NCBI GenBank assembly: GCA_030145305.1
Contig: JAQYVX010000003.1
Span: forward strand, 124,001-188,000
Length of the DNA stretch: 64,000 nucleotides
Source of the DNA: Halarcobacter sp.
GTDB taxonomy: Bacteria > Campylobacterota > Campylobacteria > Campylobacterales > Arcobacteraceae
Reading direction: 5' to 3'
Made by a program: the position numbers and the translations under genes. This document shows, piece by piece, positions 1 to 8,158 of the stretch; the stretch's first letter is position 1; each line of letters begins with the position of its first letter. The notes beneath the pieces were generated by a model. It worked only from the letters and a program-made list of their open reading frames with translations, had not been told where the DNA came from and searched no databases.

Positions 1-431
1 ATGAAAAAACAATTAATTACTTATTTAATAAATTAATAGAGACAAAGACCGCAAATAAGGTTATTTTAGAAATTGTAGAATCAGAAGGAATAGAAAAATT
101 TGAAGAGGTTGGAGATTTTATAAGAAAAGCAAAACTAATAGGATGTAAAGTTGCGATTGATGATTTTGGAACTGGATATTCAAATTTTGAATATATAATA
201 AATTTAAATGTTGATTTTTTAAAAATTGATGGCTCTTTAATAAAAGATATTCATGTAAATGAAAATATAAAATTAACAGTATCAACTATTGTAAATTTTG
301 CGAAAGTATTAGGTATTCAAACAGTTGCTGAGTTTGTACATTGTCAAGAAGTTCAAGATATAGTAGAATCTTTAGGTATTGATTTTTCTCAAGGCTATTT
401 ATTTCATAAACCTGAAGAATTTATTAATTAA
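1..431 (+). CDS. EAL-domain c-di-GMP phosphodiesterase, C-terminal fragment
   Basis: The reading frame is open from the left window edge (codons begin at base 3) to TAA at 429-431, so only about 142 C-terminal residues are visible. It shows the second half of an EAL domain: a LEIVESEG strand, AIDDFGTGYSNFEYI with the metal-binding Asp pair, LKIDGSLI, and AEFVH near the last strand. By family knowledge the EAL domain hydrolyses cyclic di-GMP to pGpG. The DDFGTGYS and KID motifs are intact, which favours an active enzyme, but the EAL signature itself and any N-terminal sensor or GGDEF part lie outside the window. It ends convergently with a diguanylate cyclase gene. Confidence 0.85.
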   Translation, partial: EKTINYLFNKLIETKTANKVILEIVESEGIEKFEEVGDFIRKAKLIGCKVAIDDFGTGYSNFEYIINLNVDFLKIDGSLIKDIHVNENIKLTVSTIVNFAKVLGIQTVAEFVHCQEVQDIVESLGIDFSQGYLFHKPEEFIN

Positions 432-444
432 GTCCTTTTTTTAG

Positions 445-463
445 TCTAACTCAAAGAGTTAGA
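445..463. terminator. Hairpin between convergent c-di-GMP genes
   Basis: TCTAACTC and GAGTTAGA form a perfect 8-bp stem with an AAA loop. An alternative pairing, TTAGATA (459-465) with TATCTAA (473-479), overlaps it. It sits between two convergent stop codons. There is no clear T-run on the exit side, so terminator function is inferred from position. Confidence 0.45.
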
Positions 464-471
464 TAAGGAAA

Positions 472-2136
472 CTATCTAATAGTTACTCTATTTTTACCTT
501 TTGTTTTTGAAGAATACATCGCTTCATCTGCTCTTCTTAAGAGTTTAATTATTGAATCATTTTCCTTATAAGTAGATACTCCAAAGCTTACTGTTTTATT
601 TCCTACTACATCAAATTGATTTTTTTCTATCTTATCTCTTAGTTTTTCAGCTACTTTAGCAGCCTCTTTTTCATTTGTATTTGGACAAACAATAAGAAAC
701 TCTTCTCCTCCCCATCTTCCTACAATATCTATTTCTCTTGTGCAATTTTTTAAAATCCTTGCAATATCAATTAATACTTTATCTCCTACAAGATGGCCAT
801 GGGTGTCATTAACTTCTTTAAAGTCGTCAATATCTAATAATATTATAGAAAAAATATCATTGTATCTTCTGAAAATATTTTCATTTATTTCTAATGCCGA
901 ATCTATACTTTTTCTATTGTTTAATTTTGTTAAATGATCTATTGTAGAGATGATTTGTAATTCATCATTTTGCTCTTTAAGCTCATTTGCGTAATTTAAT
1001 TTATTGATTATTGAATAAGCTAAAAGTAAAAGACATGAAAAAATTGCGACGTGACTTGGATACTCTGCCCAAGGAACAATACCATAGGCAATTAATGAAG
1101 AATAGAGCCAATACATAGAGATTATCAAAAAGCTAGAGGTGATAATTTTAGTTTCTTTGTCACCTTTAAAAAAGAAATAAATCATAAAAAAAGTTAAAAT
1201 AGGAAGTGAAATAAAATTATATAAAATATCAAAATATTCATATGTTGAAGTTATATCATAAAAGCCAAGTAAAGAACCAATAATTGCACATAGTAGGTAT
1301 ACCAAATGTACTTGCCATAATCTTTTTATAAGATTAAAAGGCACTTTCTCTTTTATTGTTTTATCCATAAATAAAGCTATCCCTACAGGAAAGAAAAAGA
1401 AAGCAATTGCTAATAGATATTGTTTTAATAATGGAAAAAACAGATATATTTGAATAACTTTTACAGATACTAGAACCTCTATTCCTTGAGCTAAGAATAA
1501 TAAACCTAAGAGGAATAACTCTATTCTTCTAAATCTTGATAAAAAAGATAGTATAAATAATATTCCAACAAAAGTAGCGATTGAACCTATCATTATCTTT
1601 GGAATATCATCTTTTAAAATTTTTTTAAATAAATATCCTTTTGAAGATATTAAAATTTCTCCCCATAATCCTATGTCTATATAGTTTGAATATACTCTAA
1701 AATATAGATACTCTCCTTCACTATTAGTAGGTAATGAGATCATGTGCCAAGGCCAACCTTTAAACTCTCCCTTCCCTTTTTCATCAAAATCACCAAAATG
1801 GTATATTTGTTTGCTTTTATAATAAACTTCTGAAATTAAATCAATACTAAAAATATATAAAGTTGGATCTTTTGTTAGAGTTTTTGGAAGTTGTACTCTG
1901 TACCAAACATTAGTTTTTTTGGCTCTATTAGGAGGATTACTTGGGAAATTAATTTCTTGCCATTTCTTTGAATCACTTTTTTCTGTGGTCCAAAAAGGAA
2001 TATTTTTTTCAAATGGCGAATCACCCCATCTGTATTCCCATTTATTTTTTGATAAATTAATTACTTGAATTTCACTTGCAAATAAGAAAGTAACACTAAA
2101 AAAAATTAAAAAATAAATTAAAAATAATTTTTTCAT
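472..2136 (-). CDS. 7TM-DISM diguanylate cyclase (GGDEF)
   Basis: A 554-residue membrane protein predicted to make c-di-GMP. Residues 1-20 look like a signal peptide, followed by an extracytoplasmic domain of the 7TMR-DISMED2 type to about 175. About seven hydrophobic helices span 180-380, a short linker follows, and a GGDEF domain ends the protein. The active-site loop reads GGEEF at residues 476-480. An RxxD inhibitory site (R467-D470) lies exactly five residues before it, so product inhibition is likely. The DISM extracellular fold usually binds carbohydrate-like or other small ligands; the ligand here is unknown. It converges with an EAL gene, and a TRAP binding protein is divergent on its other side. 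Confidence 0.9.
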   Translation of the reverse strand: MKKLFLIYFLIFFSVTFLFASEIQVINLSKNKWEYRWGDSPFEKNIPFWTTEKSDSKKWQEINFPSNPPNRAKKTNVWYRVQLPKTLTKDPTLYIFSIDLISEVYYKSKQIYHFGDFDEKGKGEFKGWPWHMISLPTNSEGEYLYFRVYSNYIDIGLWGEILISSKGYLFKKILKDDIPKIMIGSIATFVGILFILSFLSRFRRIELFLLGLLFLAQGIEVLVSVKVIQIYLFFPLLKQYLLAIAFFFFPVGIALFMDKTIKEKVPFNLIKRLWQVHLVYLLCAIIGSLLGFYDITSTYEYFDILYNFISLPILTFFMIYFFFKGDKETKIITSSFLIISMYWLYSSLIAYGIVPWAEYPSHVAIFSCLLLLAYSIINKLNYANELKEQNDELQIISTIDHLTKLNNRKSIDSALEINENIFRRYNDIFSIILLDIDDFKEVNDTHGHLVGDKVLIDIARILKNCTREIDIVGRWGGEEFLIVCPNTNEKEAAKVAEKLRDKIEKNQFDVVGNKTVSFGVSTYKENDSIIKLLRRADEAMYSSKTKGKNRVTIR

Positions 2137-2408
2137 TTTTAATTAAAGCATAATAATTTAAATAAATTACTTAATAAATACAAGAGAGTAATATAATTAA
2201 TTTCTATATCATTTTAAATACTAAATTTGAAGCTTATTATTAATATTGATAATTTGATATATGATACTTTCCCTTCTTTCTTCTACTTAAGGCTTTAATA
2301 ATAGATTTTAAATTACAATAATCACTGTCTTTATTATAAGTATATATTAGTACTTAACTAAGTATTGTGCTATTATCATTTATAAGTAAATTTAATTAAA
2401 GGGATAAA
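2137..2408. promoter_or_regulatory. Divergent intergenic region with extended -10 for the TRAP gene
   Basis: This AT-rich region serves the diguanylate cyclase (minus) and the TRAP binding protein (plus). An extended -10, TGC-TATTAT, lies at 2368-2376, with a weak -35. A short inverted repeat TACTTA-AC-TAAGTA (2351-2364) falls in the spacer and could be an operator. The TRAP gene has a ribosome binding site (AGGGA) eight bases before its ATG. No small gene is visible. Confidence 0.35.
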
Positions 2409-3464
2409 ATGAAATTACTGTTAAAGCTAGGGTTAATAGCTTCATTGCTTATAACTTCTTCTTTTGCTGAAAAAGTTTATAAGTTAAGAATTGCTACCAC
2501 GTGGGGGCCTACATTATCACCGCTTTTTGATGCGGCTGAAAATATGGCTAAAATTGCCGAAGAAATGTCAAATGGACAATTAAAAATCAAAGTTCATGCT
2601 TCAAATAGACATAAAGCTCCACTTGGTGTTTTAGATATGGTTAAAGGTGGACAATATGATTTAGGTCATAGTGCTTCATATTATTGGAAAGGTAAAGATA
2701 TTGCTACTTTACCTTTTACTTCAATGCCTTTTGGCTTAACTGCTCCTGAACAATACGCATGGTTTTATTATGGTGATGGTTTAGACTTAATGCAAAAAGT
2801 TTATGCAAAGCATAATGTTCTATCTTTTCCTGGTGGAAGTACAGGTGTACAAATGGGTGGATGGTTTAAAAAAGAGATTAAAACGCTTGAAGATTTAAAA
2901 GGTCTTAAGATGAGAATTCCTGGATTTGCAGGGGAAATTATGGCAAAACTTGGCGTTCAGGTTACAAATATTGCTCCAGGGGAATTATATACTGCTTTAG
3001 ACAGAAATAATATTGATGCTTTAGAATGGGTTGGCCCTTCAATGGATATTAATATGGGATTCCATAAAGTCGCTCCTTTTTATTACACAGGTTGGCATGA
3101 ACCAGCTTCTGAGATGCATTTTATTGTAAACAAAAGAGCATATAAGAAGTTGCCAAAACATTTACAAAAAATATTAAAAATATCAATGCGAGTTGCTGCT
3201 TATGATATGTATGTTCAAAACTATGATATGAATGCAAAAGCTTGGGAAAAAATGAAAAAAGAATATCCTAATATTCAAGTTAAAACATTTTCAAAAGAGA
3301 TTATGGCTGCTATGAAAAAAGCTAATAGTGAGTTAAGAGCTGAATTATCAGCTAAGTCTCCTGAATTAAAAGAAGTTTTAGACAACCAAGAAGTTTTCCA
3401 AAAAAGAACTAGAGAGTGGACTAAAATGTCTGATTATCTTTACTTAAAAGATAATTTAGAATAA
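2409..3464 (+). CDS. TRAP transporter periplasmic substrate-binding protein (DctP family)
   Basis: A 351-residue secreted protein with a signal peptide at 1-20 (cleavage after SSFA). It has the DctP fold pattern: LRIATTWGPT near the mature N-terminus, a middle block around residues 160-200 including LKGLKMRIPGFAGEI, and LYTALDRNNIDALEWVGP, whose Arg normally contacts a substrate carboxylate. Family members capture organic acids for tripartite periplasmic transporters. No DctQ or DctM membrane gene lies next to it, so it is an orphan here: the permease may be elsewhere, or the protein may feed a sensor. The start is set by a good Shine-Dalgarno and the signal peptide. A strong hairpin follows its stop. 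Confidence 0.88.
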   Translation: MKLLLKLGLIASLLITSSFAEKVYKLRIATTWGPTLSPLFDAAENMAKIAEEMSNGQLKIKVHASNRHKAPLGVLDMVKGGQYDLGHSASYYWKGKDIATLPFTSMPFGLTAPEQYAWFYYGDGLDLMQKVYAKHNVLSFPGGSTGVQMGGWFKKEIKTLEDLKGLKMRIPGFAGEIMAKLGVQVTNIAPGELYTALDRNNIDALEWVGPSMDINMGFHKVAPFYYTGWHEPASEMHFIVNKRAYKKLPKHLQKILKISMRVAAYDMYVQNYDMNAKAWEKMKKEYPNIQVKTFSKEIMAAMKKANSELRAELSAKSPELKEVLDNQEVFQKRTREWTKMSDYLYLKDNLE

Positions 3465-3475
3465 TTACTTCAAAA

Positions 3476-3512
3476 GATTTGACCTTAAAAAAATATTTTT
3501 AAAGGTCAAATC
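3476..3512. terminator. Bidirectional terminator hairpin
   Basis: GATTTGACCTT (3476-3486) pairs perfectly over 11 bp with AAGGTCAAATC (3502-3512), with an AT-rich loop. It lies between the convergent TRAP gene and the Phd-like gene, with T-rich stretches on both sides. Confidence 0.7.
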
Positions 3513-3523
3513 ATCTAAAAATT

Positions 3524-4003
3524 TTATTCCCAAAACTCTTTTAATGATTTTTTTTCATCTTTTGATACATCAAGAGTCTCTTCCTTTTTACTACTAGAAA
3601 AACTTTCTAAATCAAGGCTATCAATCTGGGCTAAGGCCTCTTCTAAATCTACTTCATCTATTGCATCTATTGCATCTAGTTCATTTGGTTTTATTTTTTC
3701 TTCTAATATTTTTCTTTCTTCAATTATTCTCGTATTTTCAATAGGTTTTGCTGAAGTCTCTTTTTTAATTGTTTGTGCTTGTGATATATTTTTTGAATCA
3801 TAAAGTTCTTTTAAATTTAGATATTCATTCATAATTTTTTCATAAACTGAAAAATCTAGAAGCATAAAACTAGGTTTACCATCTCTTAATATTATTGCTT
3901 TTTCAATATCTTTTTTATGAAGTTTATCAAATACCAATTTACTTTTTCTTATTAACTCAGTTGAAGAGAACATTTCCTCAGATGTATATTGTAAAGGATG
4001 CAT
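3524..4003 (-). CDS. Orphan Phd/YefM-like antitoxin-fold protein with acidic tail
   Basis: A 159-residue protein. Residues about 8-62 match the Phd/YefM antitoxin DNA-binding fold: FSSTELIRKSKLVFDKL, then AIILRDGKPSFMLLDFSVYEKIM, close to the usual ISATELR...RNGKPVAVL...YE pattern. The rest (about 65-159) is charged, low in complexity and rich in Glu, Asp and Lys, probably coiled or disordered; it is not the short toxin-neutralising helix of a classical antitoxin. No toxin gene is adjacent on either side. The ATG has a strong AGGAG six bases upstream. A near-consensus promoter with inverted GTAGTAT repeats lies just upstream, as expected for an autoregulated Phd-type repressor. The role is inferred: a stand-alone transcription factor or solitary antitoxin. 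Confidence 0.72.
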   Translation of the reverse strand: MHPLQYTSEEMFSSTELIRKSKLVFDKLHKKDIEKAIILRDGKPSFMLLDFSVYEKIMNEYLNLKELYDSKNISQAQTIKKETSAKPIENTRIIEERKILEEKIKPNELDAIDAIDEVDLEEALAQIDSLDLESFSSSKKEETLDVSKDEKKSLKEFWE

Positions 4004-4021
4004 TTTTTCTCCTATGCGTAT

Positions 4022-4070
4022 TGTAGTATGTATTATACTACGAATTTTGATATGTTGTCAAATGTAGTAT
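4022..4070 (-). promoter_or_regulatory. Sigma-70 promoter with GTAGTAT operator repeats
   Basis: Read on the minus strand there is TTGACA (4061-4056), an 18-bp spacer and TATAAT (4037-4032), both exact consensus hexamers. The inverted repeat GTAGTAT-N5-ATACTAC (4023-4029 and 4035-4041) overlaps the -10 box. A third copy of the half-site (4064-4070) flanks the -35, 41 bp from the first. The TAA stop codon of the upstream dehydrogenase gene lies inside the -10 box. The arrangement fits repression by a dimer binding palindromes, most simply the Phd-like protein itself. Confidence 0.7.
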
Positions 4071-4962
4071 TTGTAATCATATTTCTAGCTTCTATTGAAG
4101 CCCAAGCTATGTGTGGTGTTATTATAAGTCTATGCTTATTTTTTATATTATTAAAGGGATTATCTTTTTCAATTGGTTCGGTATTTAGTACATCAAGTCC
4201 ACAATATAGATTCTTCTCTTCATCTAAGGCTTTTGCTAAATCCTTTTCATTAATAATTCCACCTCTTCCTACATTTATTAAAATTGCACCATCTTTTAAC
4301 ATACTTAAGTTTGTAGAATTAATCAAATTATGAGTTGATTCATTTAATGGTGAATGAATAGAAATTATATCTGAAGTTTTTAATAGTTCCTCAAGTTCCA
4401 TATGATTGTACTCTGTATTTAAATTCTTCTTTGAAGTTGAATGATAATTTACATTACATTCAAAAGCTTTTGCTATATTTGCTACTCTTCTTCCTATATT
4501 TCCTAAACCTATTATTCCCCAGTTTTTGTTCTCAAGTTCGTAAAATGGTTCATCTAAATTTGTAAAAATATCTGATTTTTCCCATTTCTTGTCTTCAACG
4601 TATTTTTTATAATAATCAAGTTTTTGTATAAAATGAAGTGCAAAAGTAAAAGTAAGTTGTGCAACAGTTGCTTTGGCATAACCAACTACATTTCTAACTT
4701 CAATACCTCTTTGTTTTGCGTATTCTAGGTCTATATTGTTTGTACCTGTTGCTATTACACAAATAAGTTTTATATTTGATTTTTCTAAAATATCCTTGTT
4801 TAACACAACTTTATTTGTAACTACAATATCTGCATCTTGGACTTTTTCTAAGGTTTCATTTGCTTTTGTAGTTTCATATATTGTTACATCACCTAAAGTA
4901 TTAAATCTATCTAGGTTTATATCATAACCTAAAGTTTTTCTATCAAGAAATACGATTTTCAT
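4033..4962 (-). CDS. D-2-hydroxyacid dehydrogenase (glycerate/hydroxypyruvate type)
   Basis: A 309-residue NAD(P)-dependent oxidoreductase of the D-isomer 2-hydroxyacid dehydrogenase family. It has the Rossmann motif GIIGLGNIGRRVANIA (about 149-164), and the catalytic triad is present: Arg in INVGRGGIINE, Glu in LDVLNTEPIE and His in ITPHIAWAS. It probably interconverts a 2-oxoacid such as hydroxypyruvate or glyoxylate with the D-hydroxyacid; the exact substrate cannot be read from sequence. The start ATG gives the usual MKIVFLDR N-terminus. Its Shine-Dalgarno lies inside a perfect 13-bp hairpin, suggesting translational control. The 3' end carries the promoter of the next gene. It is last in the block starting at rsmA, 59 bp after the PIN-PhoH gene. 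Confidence 0.88.
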   Translation of the reverse strand: MKIVFLDRKTLGYDINLDRFNTLGDVTIYETTKANETLEKVQDADIVVTNKVVLNKDILEKSNIKLICVIATGTNNIDLEYAKQRGIEVRNVVGYAKATVAQLTFTFALHFIQKLDYYKKYVEDKKWEKSDIFTNLDEPFYELENKNWGIIGLGNIGRRVANIAKAFECNVNYHSTSKKNLNTEYNHMELEELLKTSDIISIHSPLNESTHNLINSTNLSMLKDGAILINVGRGGIINEKDLAKALDEEKNLYCGLDVLNTEPIEKDNPFNNIKNKHRLIITPHIAWASIEARNMITNTTFDNISKFVV

Positions 4963-4968
4963 TTTGTG

Positions 4969-4998
4969 TACCTTTACATATTTAGATATGTAAAGGTA
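4969..4998 (-). promoter_or_regulatory. Hairpin sequestering the dehydrogenase Shine-Dalgarno
   Basis: TACCTTTACATAT and ATATGTAAAGGTA form a perfect 13-bp stem with a 4-base loop, ending six bases before the ATG at 4962. On the minus-strand transcript the 3' arm contains AAAGG, the only Shine-Dalgarno candidate, eight bases from the start codon. There is no T-run after it, so it is not a good intrinsic terminator. It could be an RNA thermometer-like or ligand-free translational switch, or a DNA palindrome bound by a regulator. Confidence 0.55.
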
Positions 4999-5021
4999 TC
5001 AAATTTTTCATTAAGGTAGAA

Positions 5022-6437
5022 TTATTTATTTTTTGTAGTAAATATTAGCTCTGCCCATTCTGTAATTGGACCTCTAAGAACTTTTTGGAGTTTAATGGCA
5101 AAAGTGTTAACAAGTTCACTTTTCTCTTTTGTAGACTTTAATAGAGTTGTTAATGAGTTGGTGTATTTATTTACATAGAAGTTGTCAATTTGTTTATTAC
5201 TTCCTAAAACTACAACTTTACATGAGCTATCAATTCTTGATAAAACCATTTGCATAGTTTTGTTTGACATATTTTGGGCTTCATCTATTATTACAAATGC
5301 ATTAGATAAAGTTCTTCCTCTCATTTCTCCTACCCACATAGTCTCAATTCCATAATTTTGAATCATTTGTTCGATTCTTTGACTAACTTCTTGATCATCA
5401 AGTTCGCTAATATTTTCACCATTTTTCTTATTTGCTTTTCTTTTTTTATATTCAGTTCTTATAATATAATCTAAGCTATCCATTAAAGGGTGGTTATAAA
5501 TTTTAAATTTCTCTTCTAATCCTGGAAGATATCCAACATCTTCACCTTTATCAAGTGATTCAATTGAGTTTCTTATATAGATTATTTTTTGAAAGTATTT
5601 TTGACGTACTAATTTTAAAGCTCCACTTAGTGCTAATAAAGTTTTACCACTTCCAGCTTTTGCTTCTACAATTAATACATTAAAGAAATGTAAAAGAATA
5701 GCATTTGAGAAAAATAATTGTTCTTTATTTAAAGGTACAATTACTTGGTTTCTAATTTCACTTTCATCAAGCAGTTGAATTCTATTATTTTGAATTGTTC
5801 CTAGAATTACCTGATCTGAGGCTTTTACTTTAAAACAATAACAAAAATTATAGTCTTTATACTCTTTATCAAAATCTGTAATTAATGAATTATCTAAAAA
5901 CTCTATTTGTTCAAATTTTATTTCAATAGTTTTAATATATTCATAGTTAAACTCTTCTTTATTTGAGCCTATTAAGGAATCAGTTGGAATATCTAAACTT
6001 ACAGCTCTTGTTCTTGCCATTATATCTAAGGAGATAAAAGTAGTTTCACTTTTATAGTAGTTTTTTGCAAAGTTCGCAATTTCAAGAATTTTTCTATCAT
6101 TGATTATATTTAAAGCTACATTTCTAGTATTTACTAAATATTCATCACTTGAGATAATATCAATAATACTATTCTCTTTTCCTAGAACTTCTAATCTTAC
6201 TATTTTAAAATTACCCTCTTTTTTGGAGTTTAATATTGTAGAATTTTCTAATATTCTTGCAAATTCTCTTGCTTGGAAATTGATTTCATCAAAACCACTT
6301 TTTTTAGTATCTATTTCATCTAAAACTGTTTCTGGTAATACAATAAGGTTTTTGCTATCGTCACTTAACTTGAAGATATTAGTAGCATCTCCAAGTAAGA
6401 TATTTGTATCTAGTACATATATTTTTTCAAAACTCAT
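5022..6437 (-). CDS. PIN-PhoH fusion ATPase (PhoH2/YlaK type)
   Basis: A 471-residue protein with an N-terminal PIN ribonuclease domain (about 5-135; KIYVLDTNILLGD gives the first acidic residue, LPETVLDEID the next) and a C-terminal PhoH ATPase. The Walker A motif is AKAGSGKT (259-266) and Walker B is FVIIDEAQNM. Related proteins couple ATP-driven unwinding to RNA cleavage. Here both parts look intact. It overlaps hemJ by four bases and belongs to the long minus-strand block. The partner antitoxin-like gene that precedes phoH2 in some actinobacteria is absent here. Confidence 0.88.
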   Translation of the reverse strand: MSFEKIYVLDTNILLGDATNIFKLSDDSKNLIVLPETVLDEIDTKKSGFDEINFQAREFARILENSTILNSKKEGNFKIVRLEVLGKENSIIDIISSDEYLVNTRNVALNIINDRKILEIANFAKNYYKSETTFISLDIMARTRAVSLDIPTDSLIGSNKEEFNYEYIKTIEIKFEQIEFLDNSLITDFDKEYKDYNFCYCFKVKASDQVILGTIQNNRIQLLDESEIRNQVIVPLNKEQLFFSNAILLHFFNVLIVEAKAGSGKTLLALSGALKLVRQKYFQKIIYIRNSIESLDKGEDVGYLPGLEEKFKIYNHPLMDSLDYIIRTEYKKRKANKKNGENISELDDQEVSQRIEQMIQNYGIETMWVGEMRGRTLSNAFVIIDEAQNMSNKTMQMVLSRIDSSCKVVVLGSNKQIDNFYVNKYTNSLTTLLKSTKEKSELVNTFAIKLQKVLRGPITEWAELIFTTKNK

Positions 6438-6961
6438 TTAGCATCTTTTGGTTTTTGTCTTAATACTTTATAGATTATAAATGCTCCAAATAAAAGTGTT
6501 AAAAATGTAAATAAAAGTGAAAAAGTTTTAGTAACAACATACCCCACAATTAAGATTGATAATACAGTTGGTACCTCATTATATGCTCTAAAAAAGTTTC
6601 CGCTGTTTGAATAATTGCCTTTTTCTAATTCTTTTCTATAATATTCTAGTGAAAAAGAGTAAGCCATAAGGATTATTACAACTAATATTTTAGCATGCAT
6701 CCAGCCATCACCTTGAAGTAAATCAGGTCTTAAGTAAAGCATGATTATTCCACTAACAACAGTTGCCCACATAGCAGGAAAACCAATGTATTTATACATT
6801 TTATACTCTTGAATTTTTACAACATCAACAAAATCTTTTTTATTTTTCTGTTCTGTATGATATACATAAAGTCTTGGTTGATAAAAAAGCATTGCCATCC
6901 ATGATATCATTGCCATTATGTGAAAAACCACAATCCATAAGTAATATTCCATTATCTCCAT
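6434..6961 (-). CDS. hemJ: Protoporphyrinogen IX oxidase, HemJ type
   Basis: A 175-residue membrane protein with four or five hydrophobic helices. It carries the HemJ (UPF0093) marks: an early His in IVVFHIMAMISWMA, LFYQPRLYVYH, GDGWMHAKILVV and FFRAYNEVPTVLSI. HemJ oxidises protoporphyrinogen IX to protoporphyrin IX in haem synthesis in bacteria without HemG or HemY. The start at 6961 is favoured by AAGGAAG just upstream; a second ATG three codons later is possible. It lies nine bases after rarA and overlaps the PIN-PhoH gene by four. Confidence 0.9.
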   Translation of the reverse strand: MEIMEYYLWIVVFHIMAMISWMAMLFYQPRLYVYHTEQKNKKDFVDVVKIQEYKMYKYIGFPAMWATVVSGIIMLYLRPDLLQGDGWMHAKILVVIILMAYSFSLEYYRKELEKGNYSNSGNFFRAYNEVPTVLSILIVGYVVTKTFSLLFTFLTLLFGAFIIYKVLRQKPKDAK

Positions 6962-6970
6962 TTTCTTCCT

Positions 6971-8158
6971 TTAGTTGTTTTTCCCTTTTATCTTTCCTAA
7001 CCAGTCAGATAAAGTTTTTTCATATCCCATATTTAGTGTTTCATAAAGATTTAACTCTTCTTTTAAATACTCTTGTTCTACCCACCCACTAAAATCATGT
7101 GGATATAAATACCCTAGATGTTGACTATCAAGATGTTTAGGTATATCTAATATTTTACCATCTTTAACTAAACTTAGTGCTTTATTGATTGCTTTATATG
7201 AACTATTTGATTTAGGACATGAAGCTAAATAAACAGCACATTGCCCTAAAAGTATTTTACTTTCAGGATAACCTATTTTTGATGTTGCAGTCATTGTACT
7301 CACAGCTAAGTTTAAAGCATTTGGATTTGCATTTCCTATATCTTCACTTGCAAAGATTACCATTCTTCTTGTAATAAATTCTACAGATTCTCCACCATTT
7401 ATTAATCTTGCTAAATAGTATAAGGCTGCATCCACATCTGAACCTCTTAGTGATTTTATCATGGCACTTGCTAAATCATAATGAGAATCTGAAGATGAAA
7501 CTCCATCTCCTATTACATTTGGTCTTAATTCTTTTAATAAATCAAAAGTAATTTCATTATCAATTTTAGAGGCGAAATTAAGTAAATTTAACATAGCCCT
7601 TGCATCTCCACTACTTGAGCTTATTAAGTAGTCTCTTGCCTCTGTACTTAATATTATTTCACTATCTTTAAGTGCTGTATCTATAACTTCTGATAAATCA
7701 TTTTTAGTTAATGGTAAAAATTCATATAAAAATGATCTAGAACGTATTGCATTTGTTAAAGTAAAAAATGGATTTTCTGTACTTGCTCCAATTATAATAG
7801 CTTGATAGCTTTCCATAATTGGTAGTAAAACTTCTTGTTGATTTTTTGAAAGCCTGTGTACTTCATCAATGAAAATCAAAGGCTTAATTAAAGCATTTTT
7901 ATATCTATCAAATACTTTACGTAAATCTTCTATTTTTATTGAGGTTGCATTAAAGTAGTAGTAGTCTGTATTGATGTATTTTGCAATAATTTTTGCTAAG
8001 GTAGTTTTCCCAGTACCAGGTTTTCCATAAAAAAAGAGATGGGGAATCTCTTTTTTTAATATTAGTTTATATAAAGCTTTGTCTTTACCAATAATATGCT
8101 TTTGACCTATAAATTCATTTAGAGTTGTAGGTCTTAATCTATTTGATAAATCAGTCAT
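6971..8158 (-). CDS. rarA: Replication-associated recombination protein A (AAA+ ATPase)
   Basis: A 395-residue clamp-loader-like ATPase of the RarA/MgsA/WRNIP1 family, acting at stalled replication forks. It shows RLRPTTLNEFIGQKHI at the N-terminus, Walker A GKPGTGKT (45-52), Walker B LIFIDEVHRL and sensor-1 GASTENPFF. The C-terminal tetramerisation part includes SEDIGNANPNALNLA and PHDFSGWVEQEYL. Length is somewhat under the E. coli protein, with no part obviously missing. Its start overlaps the end of rluB by eight bases. Confidence 0.93.
   Translation of the reverse strand: MTDLSNRLRPTTLNEFIGQKHIIGKDKALYKLILKKEIPHLFFYGKPGTGKTTLAKIIAKYINTDYYYFNATSIKIEDLRKVFDRYKNALIKPLIFIDEVHRLSKNQQEVLLPIMESYQAIIIGASTENPFFTLTNAIRSRSFLYEFLPLTKNDLSEVIDTALKDSEIILSTEARDYLISSSSGDARAMLNLLNFASKIDNEITFDLLKELRPNVIGDGVSSSDSHYDLASAMIKSLRGSDVDAALYYLARLINGGESVEFITRRMVIFASEDIGNANPNALNLAVSTMTATSKIGYPESKILLGQCAVYLASCPKSNSSYKAINKALSLVKDGKILDIPKHLDSQHLGYLYPHDFSGWVEQEYLKEELNLYETLNMGYEKTLSDWLGKIKGKNN

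Noticed and set aside
2499-2506. CACGTG near the start of the TRAP gene as a parS site
   Set aside because: The flanks do not match GTTTCACGTGAAAC; the same holds for CACGTG near 59428.
3998-4333. Plus-strand open frame opposite the dehydrogenase
   Set aside because: It is antisense to a conserved gene and its product has no recognisable features.
3464-4962. Toxin partner for the Phd-like gene
   Set aside because: The neighbours are a TRAP binding protein and a dehydrogenase; no small toxin-like frame fits between them.
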